A DNA stretch of 64,000 nucleotides from Sphagnum compactum (lineage: Eukaryota; Bryophyta; Sphagnopsida; Sphagnales), in the NCBI GenBank assembly GCA_965153455.1, contig OZ234502.1, forward strand, positions 13,919,495 to 13,983,494, given 5' to 3'. The first letter of the stretch is position 1. Every line of letters starts with the position of its first letter. A program made the translations under genes and the position numbers. The notes below the pieces were generated by a model. The model saw nothing but the letters and a program-made list of their open reading frames with translations. It made no database searches and was not told where the DNA came from. Below, piece after piece: positions 48,160-59,335 of this stretch.

Positions 48160-49340
48160 GTTGATTTCAGGTGATGGAATTAATTAGTTTGCCATTATTC
48201 CATCAACTAATCAGATCTACTCCCAGTGGCTTTTATCGATTTCAGGTGATAGAATCATTTTTGTTTTCACCTCTAATTTATTTGTTAATTTTTTAGGTGA
48301 TGGAATAATGGTTTTTCATCACTTATAGTTATTTTTGTTGATTTTTCAGATGGTGGATAATTTGTTTTCATCTCTTGTAAATTATTTGTTGATTTCAGAT
48401 GATGGAATAATACATTGTCGATCTCTTATGATTTATTTGTTGATTTTTCAGGTTATGGAATAATGTTTTTCGCCACATAAATTGATTTATTGCTTTCAGG
48501 TGATGGAATAATTGGCTTTCATATCTTATAAATTTATTTGCTGATTTTTCAGGTGATGGAATAATTTGTTTTCCTATCTTATTATTTATTTGTTGATTTT
48601 TCAGGTTATGGAATAATGTTTTCGCCACATAAAATTGATTTAATGATTTCAGGTGATGGAATAATTGGCTTTCATCTCTTTTTGTAATTTATTTGCTGTT
48701 TTTCCAGGTTATGGAATAATTTGTTTTCATCTCTTAATAATTTATTTGTTGATTTTTCAGGTGATGGAATAATGTTTTTCCATGATCACTTAAATATCTA
48801 TTTGTAGATTTTCAGGTACTGGAATAATATAACTTCATCACTGTTATTTATTTGTTGATTTCAGGTGCTGAAATAATTAGTTTCTTGTCCAATAATTATT
48901 AGTTAAATTTTCAGAAAATAAGATTTTTCAATCCCTTATTATTAATTTGCTGATTTCAGGTGCTGGAATAAATTATTTTTCATGTCTTATAATTTATTCC
49001 TTGATTTTTCAGGTGATGGAATAAGTCTATTTTTCCATCACTTATTACCAATTTCTTGATTTCAGCTGATGTAATAATTTGGTTTTATTGTCCTATAATT
49101 ATTTTGTTGATTTTGCAGGTGATAGAATCATATATATATATTTTTTCATTATTATTATTATTTAGTTGTTGATTTCAGGTGATGGAATAAGTCTAGTTTT
49201 CCATCACTTATTACCAATTTGTTGATGGAATAATATATATTTTAATCACTTTTATTTTAATTTGTTGATTTCAGGTGATGGAACAATGTTTTCATCACTT
49301 TTATTTAATTTGTTGATTTCAGGTGATGGAATAATGTTTT
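48160..49340 (+). repeat. 50-57 bp minisatellite with splice-acceptor-like hairpin units
   Basis: About 22-23 units share the core TTGATTTTTCAGGTGATGGA followed by ATAAT and an AT-rich spacer with TTTTCATC(AC)TT. Cores lie near 48,165, 48,240, 48,296, 48,450, 48,500, 48,550, 48,650, 48,760, 48,812, 49,010, 49,178, 49,272 and 49,320, among others. Two properties recur. The pyrimidine run ending in CAG/GT looks like a 3' splice site abutting a GT. GTGATGGAA pairs with TTCCATCAC about 10-14 bases later, for example at about 49,014-49,047. The 14-bp string CATCAACTAATCAG occurs near both ends (48,201 and 49,341). No long open frame crosses the array on the plus strand. Confidence 0.9.
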
Positions 49341-49344
49341 CATC

Positions 49345-49975
49345 AACTAATCAGCAAGAGTATGGGGGGGAGCCTTGTTCCTTCTTGTTGATTGTACACA
49401 TTAGAGTCTTAGAGCATGCTAAACGATTCTTTCAACCTTTTCTTAATTTGGCATTAGGATCAAAAGCTTTAGTTGGGGGCACAAGAATTGATGTGGGGCG
49501 GGGTGGGGGTGGGGTTAAAGAGCTTGGGATTCATGCTGAGGATGATCTCCCTAATTAATTAATTAATGAATTAATAACAAGACCGTTTTAGTGCAAATCA
49601 ACTGTAGATTGGTACTTATTATTGTTAACACACCCCAAAAAACAACCAAGAAGGTAGATTTATAAGGTACCTACCTACCTACCTAGTACAAACCCAACTT
49701 GGGATTCCTTTGAGGTTTCTTAGCAATAGAGACTCTGGATTCCAATTCAAATGTTCACCATAAATGGGAGAAATCTATGAACATGAAAAAACCAGATTTG
49801 CATTAGCAGCACCTTAAGGGGTGGAGGGGACAGGTAGGAAAGTTTTATGGATGATTTGGGTGATTTGGATGATTTGGATGATTTTGGTTTTCATCTAATA
49901 CAGCCTCCATCCTAGGTGTGGCCATATTGGGTGTTGATACAATCAAGCCATGGATGGGAGGTCCAGGGTTTCTTT
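49345..49975. other. Intergenic DNA with G-rich patches
   Basis: G-rich runs lie at 49,363-49,371 and 49,496-49,515, a (TTAA)n stretch at 49,551-49,570, and a (CTAC)n tract at about 49,671-49,684. TGATTTGGA repeats about four times at 49,853-49,884. The 98-codon frame at 49,262-49,558 starts inside the minisatellite and has no domain. Confidence 0.5.
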
Positions 49976-49984
49976 TAAGGATGT

Positions 49985-50140
49985 TGTGATGTAGCCAAAG
50001 TGGCTATCATTCACAAAATAATAAATTAGCCAAATTTGGCTGCATACTAGATATGAAAGTAGAAAATAATAGAATCCTTCTATATTCTTGGCTACTTACT
50101 GGAACTTATCGTAAAAATCTGGAGATTTGAAAAACTAATC
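49985..50140 (+). repeat. 145-bp dispersed repeat, copy 2
   Basis: It reads TGTGATGTAGCCAAAGTGGC, then TTAGCCAAATTTGGCTGCAT, then TTCTTGGCTACTTACTGGAA and AAAATCTGGAGATTTGAAAA. The order and spacing match copy 1 at 45,205. Confidence 0.8.
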
Positions 50141-50464
50141 TTCAAAAGCTGGGGAAACTAGGTCATTTTTTTCATGTAAAATCCTTTGTATAGGTCAAAA
50201 ATCATGTTTTTCAGGTCAAAATTTTGTGAAAATTCACGGGTAAAAGAAACATTGGATGGGACTCACAGCTGCTAATGGTTTGTGCCCCTAAAGAGTGATA
50301 AGTTTCAGAGACATGGAAAGCGGGTCTCGTTTGTTTTACCGTATTAGGGTTGGAGTTGTGGGTGGGCAACCTTTCATTGAAATGAACCCCCAATTCATTG
50401 ACACCTAAAACTTCATCACAACCAAATTGCATCAGGGAAATTTGAGTGCATGTACATAACACCA
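50141..50464. other. Intergenic DNA
   Basis: The 83-codon minus-strand frame at 50,211-50,462 has no recognised domain. No other feature is seen. Confidence 0.4.
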
Positions 50465-50598
50465 GTTCAAAATTGTGGAAAGCATTGGGTACTTAACAGT
50501 AATTCAAAAATGTTGAATGCATTGGGTTATGTAACACTATTTCAGAAAATGTCCAATGCATTGGGTAAGTAAAACTCATTCGAAAATGTCAAATGAAC
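50465..50598. repeat. Three-and-a-half unit tandem repeat of about 38 bp
   Basis: The phrase ATTCAAAAATGTTGAATGCA then TTGGGTTATGTAACACT is repeated with substitutions from 50,465. Successive units show GCATTGGGTA(C/A) at about 50,482, 50,518 and 50,557. Just right of it a perfect B-box-like GGTTCAAATCCCAGG lies on the minus strand (50,599-50,613). No A box was seen, so I do not call a SINE. Confidence 0.7.
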
Positions 50599-50613
50599 CC
50601 TGGGATTTGAACC

Positions 50614-51970
50614 TTATTTGGGACTGGCCCACAGCATGTGTATTTTAAAGACCTGCTTAGAGAAAGGTGCCATTTGATAGGCCTTCTCAACCCCAAAAAA
50701 GATGTATTCATTATCTACAGGTTTCCCAAATACATTTTCCAGGCCGTGTTTAAATTGTTGGTTTTCTAGTGGCTTCAGAATTCATTGGTGAAGTTTAGAT
50801 TAGTACCAAAATACCCCCAGTTGAGCTCCTTTGTTGCAAAGCTATTATAGTCTTATAGTGGATACTCATGTATTCAATGAGTCCCCTGTACATGGAGATC
50901 CATCAATCAAGTTGAACATGAAGGTTGGTTTGATCAATCAATCAAGCCTAGTGAACATGAAGAGCAATAAGTTAGTGAAAATTGAAAGCAACACTGCTCA
51001 CCCCACAGTGAGGCCCATTAAACAAGTTGAAAACAAAAGGATAGTTATTGGTTAAATTGAAACCGAGACTGCTCATGCACAGCTTGGAACTTGAAAGGAA
51101 CTAGCTGCTTCACAAACAGCAACAACCCCCTGAAGGGCAAGTCCAAAATGGGTACTGTTTTCATAGATAAAAATTCATTTCTTTTGTAGATTCACTTTGC
51201 AAAGCTGGTGGACCATCCAAAGTGCAAACCCAATACACATATGATTGAACAAGTGGAAACTGATTTGTCTCAGAAGGCCATCCTGTGTCAGGATTCATTC
51301 ACAAAAAGGCTGACTAATTTTTGGAATTATTGATGTCAATGGATTGTTGATTAGGGCAGGGAAATTTAGAGCACAGTCGGTGCAAACAGCCCTGGACTGG
51401 TGTCTAATTTTAGCTAATATAGGAGCAGCTCACATGTTCCTATATCAAAAGAGCTCCATTTTGGTTGATGTTGCCCACTCTCTTCAATAATTTGTTAAAA
51501 CTGTCCCAGAGTCAGTTTCAAGCACAAAAAATCCCTCCGCCTACTCCACATCAACCAGATCCACCAATTGTATTGGTAGCAAATCATCTAGATGGATACC
51601 TCATGTTGTGATGAGGTCAGCCATGTCTAAGTGCTCTCTAGTGAAGCCCTTGTCCTAAATCATGTTGATGGACAAGCGCAGGCCTTCAACTGGGCAAATC
51701 ATAGGCTGTTACCTTCCCCAGGTTGGGTGAGATTTGGCCTTGCGCAACAAATTTTGCAATTGAAACTTGGCTCTAGAACAACATTTTTCACACAATTAAT
51801 ATATTGCCTTGTCACCTAATGAAAATACAAGCTTAATTTAGCTTCTAATAGCCAAAGAAACAAGCCCATGGTTGATACACTACTTTAAAATACAATGTAA
51901 GGAATCATTGTTTATTTCTCACAAATTTTTCAAGTTGGATTTTTTTTTTTTTCTTTTTCTTTTGGGTTTT
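50614..51970. other. Intergenic DNA
   Basis: This is less repetitive sequence with short frames only (50,831-51,055; 51,631-51,819), none with a domain. Confidence 0.45.
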
Positions 51971-51974
51971 CTAG

Positions 51975-52141
51975 TTTCCAGATTTAAAAAAAATTTGCCA
52001 GATTCTACGTGAAGTTCTAGAAGGTCACTAAAAATATAGAATGGTGTTTAAATGGTTTTTTATCTTCACATTTTCTTTTTGATAGATTTGGCTAAAATCC
52101 GCTTAGATTTGATTATTGCCACTTCAGCTACCTCACAAACT
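51975..52141 (-). repeat. 145-bp dispersed repeat, copy 3
   Basis: In reverse complement it starts TTTGTGAGGTAGCTGAAGTG followed by GCAATAATC. It contains TTTAGCCAAATCTATC and ends in AATCTGGCAAATTTTTTTTA. It is more diverged than copies 1 and 2. Confidence 0.6.
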
Positions 52142-52960
52142 TTAAAAATAAAAACCCTAATCTAGAAGCAATATGAGTTGAGTCATTGATAACATTTAGC
52201 GGATGTGTTCTGTGCAGCTTAACAAAGGAACATTGGCTATAACATAACAGGGAAACTCTGCATTGGGAACCCTATTATGGAGTAAAATATTGGACTAGTA
52301 TGTACTGGAGAAACATTTTAAAAGTCCACTTATGCACAAGGTGAATCTAATGTGGAGATGTCCTACAGAATGTGTCCAGTGGATTGAGCATTGTGAATTA
52401 CTGAAACAACAATGTTCCGTGCTGCAAAACAAAAGAATTGTCATAGAATATCGACTTTCCTGTTTGCAGATTCTGGAGAATTTGTCAAAGTTCTTCATTG
52501 TCTATTTTTGGGGGAGGGGGAGGTGTATGAACGAGAACTGATTATGCGTGGAACTTTTTAATTGTGAGATGGAAAGCCCTGAATCTCTCCTTTCCTAGTC
52601 ACTTAACAAGCATCATGGTAAGAAGATCACCTGTGTGATTTGACACTTAGTTAATCAGACTTGGGATACCATTCTCAATTAGCCCCCTGCAACAAAGCAA
52701 AGCGAACATTCTTGGGGACAAATTCTTGACCAAACTAGGGCAGTGGTGAGTGCCATCTCAACAGAATTTTAGTTCTGAAAGTTTAGGGTAAGGATTGAGA
52801 AAGGGGCCGTTTCTGAGGATGAGGAGCACATGCTTGGCTACAACCTTGCAGAGAACTCAAATTACCAGAACAGTCCCATTTGAGTATTTGTAATTTGCCT
52901 ACGGAAATTTACATATGCCCAACTGTCTGAATTTTGGTGACAACAAACTACCATTAGTTT
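52142..52960. other. Intergenic DNA
   Basis: Opposing frames at 52,295-52,541 have no recognised domain. Nothing else is seen. Confidence 0.45.
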
Positions 52961-52964
52961 TTTT

Positions 52965-53030
52965 CAGTGTTGGGCAGGCACTGTTTCGGTGGTCCAGAAC
53001 GGCTGATGCCAGTTCCGGTTAGTAAGTGTG
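52965..53030 (+). mobile_element. Solo end of a CAGTGTTGGGC-type MITE
   Basis: CAGTGTTGGGCAGGCACTGT begins at 52,965, followed by CCAGAACGG and CCAGTTCCGGTT. The first 11 bases equal the terminus of the 560-bp MITE at 63,083, and the GTTCCGGTT wording is similar. No matching right end (CCCAACACTG) was found downstream, so this is a truncated copy or chance. Confidence 0.4.
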
Positions 53031-53044
53031 GCCTCAAACCTAGG

Positions 53045-53440
53045 ACCCTAGAACCTAAAAACTAAATGGCAGCACTAAAAATGACCTTGCCACAAATGTA
53101 TTGGGATGTTCCTTATGTTGTTCCCTCTGTTAAATGGTGGCTCAAATAGGGCATGTGTGGGTGGAGACCATTGTTGGGTAAATGTTCCATGTGTTGTTTT
53201 TGGGAACATGTTGAGGAAAAGTTTGGGAACATGTTGAGGAAAAGTTTGGGAACTTTGAGAGTCCATTGGTAAGTTTAAAAAACTTCTGAGAACATCAGGA
53301 GAACCTTTTGCAAACTCAATGGGAACACTTTGGGAACATCAAAATTCAAAAAAAATCAAAACCTCTTAAAAATCAACTTTGGAATCATCTCGAAGAATAA
53401 GTCAAAACTGAAGATTCTTATAAGGGTTGGATGTGTTGGA
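53045..53440 (-). mobile_element. GTTCCC-rich dispersed repeat, copy 4
   Basis: Read in reverse, this matches 880-1245: GATGTTCCC, then GTTCCC words, then CCTCAACATGTTC and CCAACAATGG, then GGGAACAACATAAGGAACAT. The segment TGTTGAGGAAAAGTTTGGGA is perfectly duplicated in tandem at 53,207-53,250. Confidence 0.7.
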
Positions 53441-55790
53441 TTGGGAATCGTTTGTCAAGAAAAATTGAACCTAGCCCTGAAATAAATGGGTTTAATTTTT
53501 GGAAATATTCTCCTAGTAGACCCCAAACCAAAGAATATTCCATTTGACAAAAAGATAAAGAAAAAAAACTCTAGACCACAGAACAGACGATTCTTGTGAA
53601 AACAGAGAACCAACCAACATTGGTAAAAATCACTCAAATTGCACCAAACTAGGTATCTTGAACTGCCCCACACTTAATACTTTACACCAATTAGAACTTG
53701 GTGTACATAGGGCACCCAACACAATTGCAGTCATGGCAGGATCTTTGTGACGTGGGGGTTGTTATTATAAACTATGGTTGAGAGGCTCATTATTGATGCA
53801 AAACCTTTGAGTTACTCATGCTAGAACCCCAAGCTCTTAGTCAGGAATCAATCATAGGTAAAGCTTTTTGTGACGGCTGAATGTGAAGGTGATTGATCAG
53901 ATTTGTGGTGAAGTTCTGAAGAAGTGACATTGAACTTCATGGGGATGAATAATTGTGGGCCCCAAGGAAAACAGATGATATAAGAAGCAACCCAACTCAT
54001 AACTTTGAGCCCAGTTATGTCCCTGTGGCATTGGAAATTTCCAATTCAGATCTACTTGTGACAAGACCTGTTGCAAGACCTGTTGCGTGCAGCAGTTGTT
54101 GGCAGCTAATTGTTGCGTGGAACCCAAACACAAAACATAGCACAAAATCATAGTCTGACTTGCAATGCACAAGTTTCCATCTCGAACTATCGTGTAAGTT
54201 CACTTTAGAGAAACATGGGTCCCCAATTTCCCCCCTTTGGCACACCCAAGGTTACAAAATGTACAACTTTACACTGCACCCGGTGTTTATGATCTGTTGT
54301 CAAAGGGGAACAAGAATTGTGAGACTTGAGACAAATTTACTCAGTGCTCACTGGATCTCAAATGGCAACCAGATTCTCAACCCACTCATGGGTATGTCTC
54401 AAACCAGACTGCTGAAAAATAATTTGATGACTGAAGCTGAATCATTTCCCTGCTTGCTGGGTCCTGTCCTGGTAGGATTAGGGACTATTGGTTCATAACA
54501 GATTGTGGGAATTTTTGCTTAAATTTTGTGATTTGAACGGAGGTTCTTAAAGTTATTTTGTTGATCACTTTACACAGTTCATGTTAGTTAGTTAGCTGGG
54601 TTTAGGGTTTTTTGGCTTGTGGTAGTTAAGGGTGATAGTGTTGTTTTGGGGTGGCCAAATTTGGCTAAAATTTGTCACTTTTTTTTTTTTGCATTGGATG
54701 GAAAATTTCGAACAAAAATAAAAAGCTGCTGGTGTTTGTTTCTGGGTACAAGGTATCTTTGTTTGTTTCCATCCATGCAAAGTTTTTGTCATCTTAATTT
54801 AGCAGTTTAGTCAAGAATCTCAAGAAATGTGCAATGAAAGCTCAAGATCTGAAGAACAATCAGAGTTAAATGCAGTGGAGACTTGAGCCAGGTTCATTAA
54901 CCAAAACTAAAAGAAATAAAATAGAAACTTTTGCATGTTTTAAGATGTGCACGTTACAAGGTGGGCTATAAATCATCTCTTGTGCAATGTGGAACATGGA
55001 GTGATGTGCACACTGCACTTCAGTTAGTGCAAAGTTTTGAATCTTCCCATTTATGGTCATCCTGTGCACACATAATTAATTCTACTTGGTGTACTTGATG
55101 ATTCAATGAAGCCCACAAACAAAATACAAGTAACTAATCTCCATGTCCTCCAACATTAACCATAAATCAAAGCTCTAATCTCTCATTAGTGCCTGTTCTT
55201 TAGAACCCAAAACCAAGGTTTAATTATTCAATGCTTTTAAAAAGCCTCACACTTAAGTCTATCCTGCAATCAAAGGACTGATTAGAGGAATAAAAAAGAT
55301 GAGATTAGGAGGAAGTTAATTTGGGACCAAAACGGAGGCAGTTACTCTCAACCTCCAAATTTTTCTAATCTTTTGAGAAGGCATTTATGTCATCAGGACC
55401 AGTAGAAATTTTGGGTGTGTCTGAATTGCATCCAAATACAATCAAAGATCCTTAAGGGTTCACGCTGGATTTAAAACTCCTTATTATAATTAATCAAGAT
55501 TGGTGACAAAAGGATATGATTATGTAAGAAGGGGTTTGATTGAGCATGCTGGTATTGAGAAGTGAGGATTCATGAATACTGATGTGGTATTGTGACTAAA
55601 AGATGGAGGGGGAGAAAACTAAATCCCCTCCTTAGCCTATCCTTGTGGATTTGAATAGGATAAAAATTCAACTTTGTAACTAAGTTTTTCCCTTTTTGAA
55701 AGAAAGGAGCAAAAGGAACAAAGAGTTTCCTTTTCTTTCAAAAATAGATGATACACTCTTTCTCCCCCACACATCCTCAACTAAATAAAC
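53441..55790. other. Intergenic DNA
   Basis: The frames at 53,897-54,172, 54,160-54,498 (112 codons) and others show no domain. A short tandem CAAGACCTGTTG lies at about 54,062-54,085. GGTGGCCAAATTTGGCTAAAA at about 54,650 may be another fragment of the 145-bp dispersed repeat. Confidence 0.45.
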
Positions 55791-56045
55791 ATGGATGTCT
55801 CTCACAGCAAGTTGTTAAGTCATTTCTTAACACAACCACAAACCTTGAAGAAAAGGAAACAATTGCATTGTGGGCACTCAATCCTAACACCTTCCTTAGA
55901 GCCCAAAAAGACAAACCTTGACCTAGCTCCTCCATTCACTGCCATCCACCCTGACTATTGGTATTGGACACAATACAGCCATGACAAAATTGAAGCTTGT
56001 ATGGTATGGATGCTGCAAACCTTAAGTTCATACCCCACCCAATAA
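55791..56045 (+). CDS. Uncharacterised 84-codon frame, possible small gene
   Basis: The ATG at 55,791 sits in a favourable plant context (AAACATGGA). The frame starts MDVSHSKLLSHFLTQ and ends in TLSSYPTQ. It is hydrophilic at the N terminus (KKRKQ near residues 20-24), with an aromatic patch PDYWYWTQYSHDK near residues 53-65. There is no signal peptide, membrane span or domain that I recognise. Upstream lies a pyrimidine-rich TCTTTCTCCCCCAC. Eighty-four codons can occur by chance in 64 kb, so the call is weak. Confidence 0.2.
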   Translation: MDVSHSKLLSHFLTQPQTLKKRKQLHCGHSILTPSLEPKKTNLDLAPPFTAIHPDYWYWTQYSHDKIEACMVWMLQTLSSYPTQ

Positions 56046-56149
56046 GTATCTCTCGTAAATATATATGAACTTTCATATCAGTCAAGTATGTTTTTTCATA
56101 TCATTATTCATAATAGTATCATATACCTCGGTTAGATCATGTATATACA

Positions 56150-56310
56150 TGTAACATTGGTTTGGACTAATGTTGGGCAGTTATTGCTTTTTCTCATTGT
56201 CAACCAGGTAGGTTACTTGTTATGTAGTAGTTTTTGGACCACAAATGGTTAGTGTTCTTGGTGTTCTGTCAATGACCAGCCAACATTGGTTTGGACTAGT
56301 GTTGGTCTTG
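56150..56310. repeat. Direct repeat of AACATTGGTTTGGACTA.TGTTGG
   Basis: A 25-bp string is found at about 56,152 and again at about 56,282, differing by one base. Each copy is itself an inverted repeat (CCAAC...GTTGG). The first continues into TGTTGGGCAGTT, reminiscent of the MITE terminus at 63,083. Confidence 0.7.
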
Positions 56311-59180
56311 TCTAAGACTGATATATACACTTGTGGTTTGTATCAAACACCCATATTAATTAATATGACCCTACCAGGCTGGTATGACCGAGGCAATATC
56401 AGTTTCATATGGATCATACTAGCCTTATACCAGCCAGGTATATACTCACCTCATACCAGACAAAAATCAATCTTGGACCCAATTTGTGGATGAGGCTGGT
56501 ATGAAAAATCTAAAAAGCATGCAATACCTGGAGAACATTGGAACTGACTTTGAAGATCAACCCTTTGAAGAGAAAAGGCATGAATGATGAGACAAAAAAA
56601 ATTAAAAACTAGAAATGGAGGAGAAATGGGCTAAAAAATTCAAGCATTCTTGTCGTTCTTCTCCAAGGGTCTAACTAGAACTCATGGCCCAAAACTTTTG
56701 TCCTTTAACCCCAAAAGGACATCATCATTAATAAATAGTCCAATGAATCCTTCCATCCAAAAGGCGATTAAAAAATGGTTGTATATGTTTGTATGACCTT
56801 TCCTTTATAAAGAAAAATGAGCGTAAAGAGCCCTTTGCATCGCAATTGCCATCATGAACCAATTCTTCTTTCATTGTTACTGCAAAACTTGCTCTTGGAA
56901 GAGGCCATGGATGGCAACATAGGCAACAGACACACACCCGCAACCCCAAAACTTTGGATCCCTACACAATCAACTCTTAGTACTGAGCAAATCATTCACT
57001 TCTTTAGCTCCTGCCTGCCGGGTCTACACCTTCACTGTAAAACAATTATAAAATTTGACAATTTCTGTTGTTGAGTGCTCATTGCTTGGGTATGTTTGGT
57101 TGACAAGCTCTTGTTCCTCCTCCTTGGGTTTTCCCCTTCTCCAAAGAGTAAATCAACTTCTGCTCCTGGCTGCTGCTGCTGCTTTGCCTCGATCAATGCA
57201 CTCGATGCTTGTGTATATGTCACTCTGTTTTCGTTTCAAACACGAAATCCCATTAGGTGGTTCACATGCTTCCCGCACAACAAGAAAAACACTCAGCAGG
57301 CCAGGCACTCCAGGGTTATATATATGCATGGAAACTGTTATGCAGAGTTTTGGAATGCAGGCTTTTTGTTATGTTCTTTATTTTGCTCCCTTCACTTTCT
57401 AAGTAAATAGAAGGAAATTTTTTTTCAAATCACTGGGTATGCAAAATTCCTATTTTAATAATGCATGTTTTAGAAATTTAAATTATTTTGAACCAAAATT
57501 TTAATAATATAATAATATTGTCATTATTTTCATTTTAGCTTTTAAAACTATCCTAGTTCAATTAGTGATAATATAGATACTTGAGTGAATTTCTTTTAAT
57601 GTTAGAATATTCATGAGTTTATAATCTCCTATTTGAGTCACCAAAATTCAAATTAGAAAGACACTTTGTTGCTGGTCTATTAGATGGTCTCTCCATTTGT
57701 GGGGCTTTTTATGCTGTCAATCATCCATCCCAATGCTTATTTCATCTTGCTACTTTAAATGGGATCATTGCATGAAACTTGGTTTTTAAACCTAGTGTAC
57801 ATGACCTAGTTGAGTTGTACAATAATCAAATAGTGGTGGGTTGAGAAAGTCCAATCCACCCAAGTGGATTCCATGTGATTAATTTGTCTCCTAAACTGGA
57901 GAGGTTTTGTGTCACACTGGCCTTGCCATTTACATTTAAAAGTATCTTAAGGCAAAAGAAAAATTATTGAAACTCAAATATTTCACCATGCAAAAATATA
58001 ATCTTCAAAAAACCCTCTAAAAAAAATCCAAAATCCTTCAAGATATTATAACTCTGTAACTAATCTCAAGTTTCAACACAAGCTAAAATACCATCTTTCA
58101 AAAATCTTCATATAAAAATAGACCTCTTATCTAGGGGCCAAAATCCCTTAAGCTACTATACTCTATAATGAACCTAAACGCAATATCCTTGCCTTGGTAG
58201 GTGAGGCCAAAAAAAACAAATATACCACATGTTAGATGATAGATCCAATCACCTCTTTTCATCCTACAACATTTATCGCAAGTCATGTTTCTAGTCCAAG
58301 TGTGGCAACGGCACATTTAAAAGGGCGACAATAATATGGACTGAAATATCAAAATCATTGAGCCCTCCAAAAGAACAAGAGACCAAAAATCTTGAACTCC
58401 TTCCACAAGCCTTACTCAGCACCATTAGGTTTTCTTGGGATGAATGATAAGCCTTTCATGCAATTGGAAACAAGAGATCCACACTCAACCAACTACAAGT
58501 TCCAAACCATTTGAAAATCAAAGATTGATGGATCAATTGAATGCACATCACACATTCAAAGCGTTTTTAGAAATAAGAAAACTTACTATGAACTCTATTA
58601 GTGTACTTTCCCTTGGAATACCAAGCAATGAGCCTTATCTTTTAGGTTTTCCTTCATCCCTTAATCCCATCCACCCTTGAGCAATTTTGGGAACTTTCAA
58701 GCTTTTGGATATATATACATATATTCTAGGTACTTGTAATCAAAAAAAAAAAACGTCACTTCAAGGTTGCCTTTTCTATTTTTTCTACATTTATTGGTTG
58801 TTATATTCCTAATGGATAGGAATATCTTAAAACATTTACTTGCACCCTTTTCAAAATGAAAAATTAGGAATTAAAGGGCTAATTTCCCATTTTCATCTTT
58901 TTAGTGAATTTAAGCACAACAAGTTAAAAAAGGTGGAATTTGAAACAGGTGATAACAACCAACATTGATGCCCAAATATGTTTTGCACAACCTTTAAAAA
59001 TCCCCGAAACTAATGGATTGAATAGGACAACCTTGAGGTCAGGTCAAGAAGAAGTGACTCCAATTAAGCCACCAAAAAGCTTGTCGAAAAAGTTGGTTCA
59101 TTTCCAATTTGTCAAGAGAAAAACAATGCACCCAAAGTGTAAACTGGATTCCATGCCAGTGGCTTTAGTTTCAATTTCGG
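56311..59180. other. Intergenic DNA
   Basis: At 56,375-56,500 the words CTGGTATGA and TCATACCAG alternate, making an imperfect foldback. A (CTG)n run lies at 57,167-57,182. The frames at 57,055-57,410 on both strands and at 58,444-58,680 have no domain that I recognise. Confidence 0.45.
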
Positions 59181-59184
59181 GATG

Positions 59185-59335
59185 GGGCTGGGGTGGCAAG
59201 CATTGATAAGGAGTTTAGCCAAATTTGGCTATTAAATAAATATGAAAGAAAATAAAATCTTATAAATTTTTGGCTACCTCAAATAACATGTATAGAAATA
59301 TGGCTATTTTAAAAGAATTTCTTTGAGTCCAACAA
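59185..59335 (+). repeat. 145-bp dispersed repeat, copy 4
   Basis: GGGGCTGGGGTGGCAAGCAT is followed by GTTTAGCCAAATTTGGCTAT and then TTTTTGGCTACCTC. Further on come ATGTATAGAAATATGGC and TATTTTAAAAG. The same succession is seen in copies 1 and 2. Confidence 0.65.

Noticed and set aside
46261-48160. Conserved plant microRNA precursors in the GC-richer island
   Set aside because: I looked for the common miR156, 159/319, 160, 166, 171, 390, 408, 529 and 535 cores and saw none.
48395-48628. A 77-codon minus-strand frame with a repeated peptide inside the minisatellite
   Set aside because: The apparent peptide repeat is just the DNA repeat read in an open frame. It breaks at the next units.
57055-57410. 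Two overlapping frames of more than 110 codons
   Set aside because: They overlap each other in different frames, contain a (CTG)n-encoded alanine or cysteine run, and show no domain.
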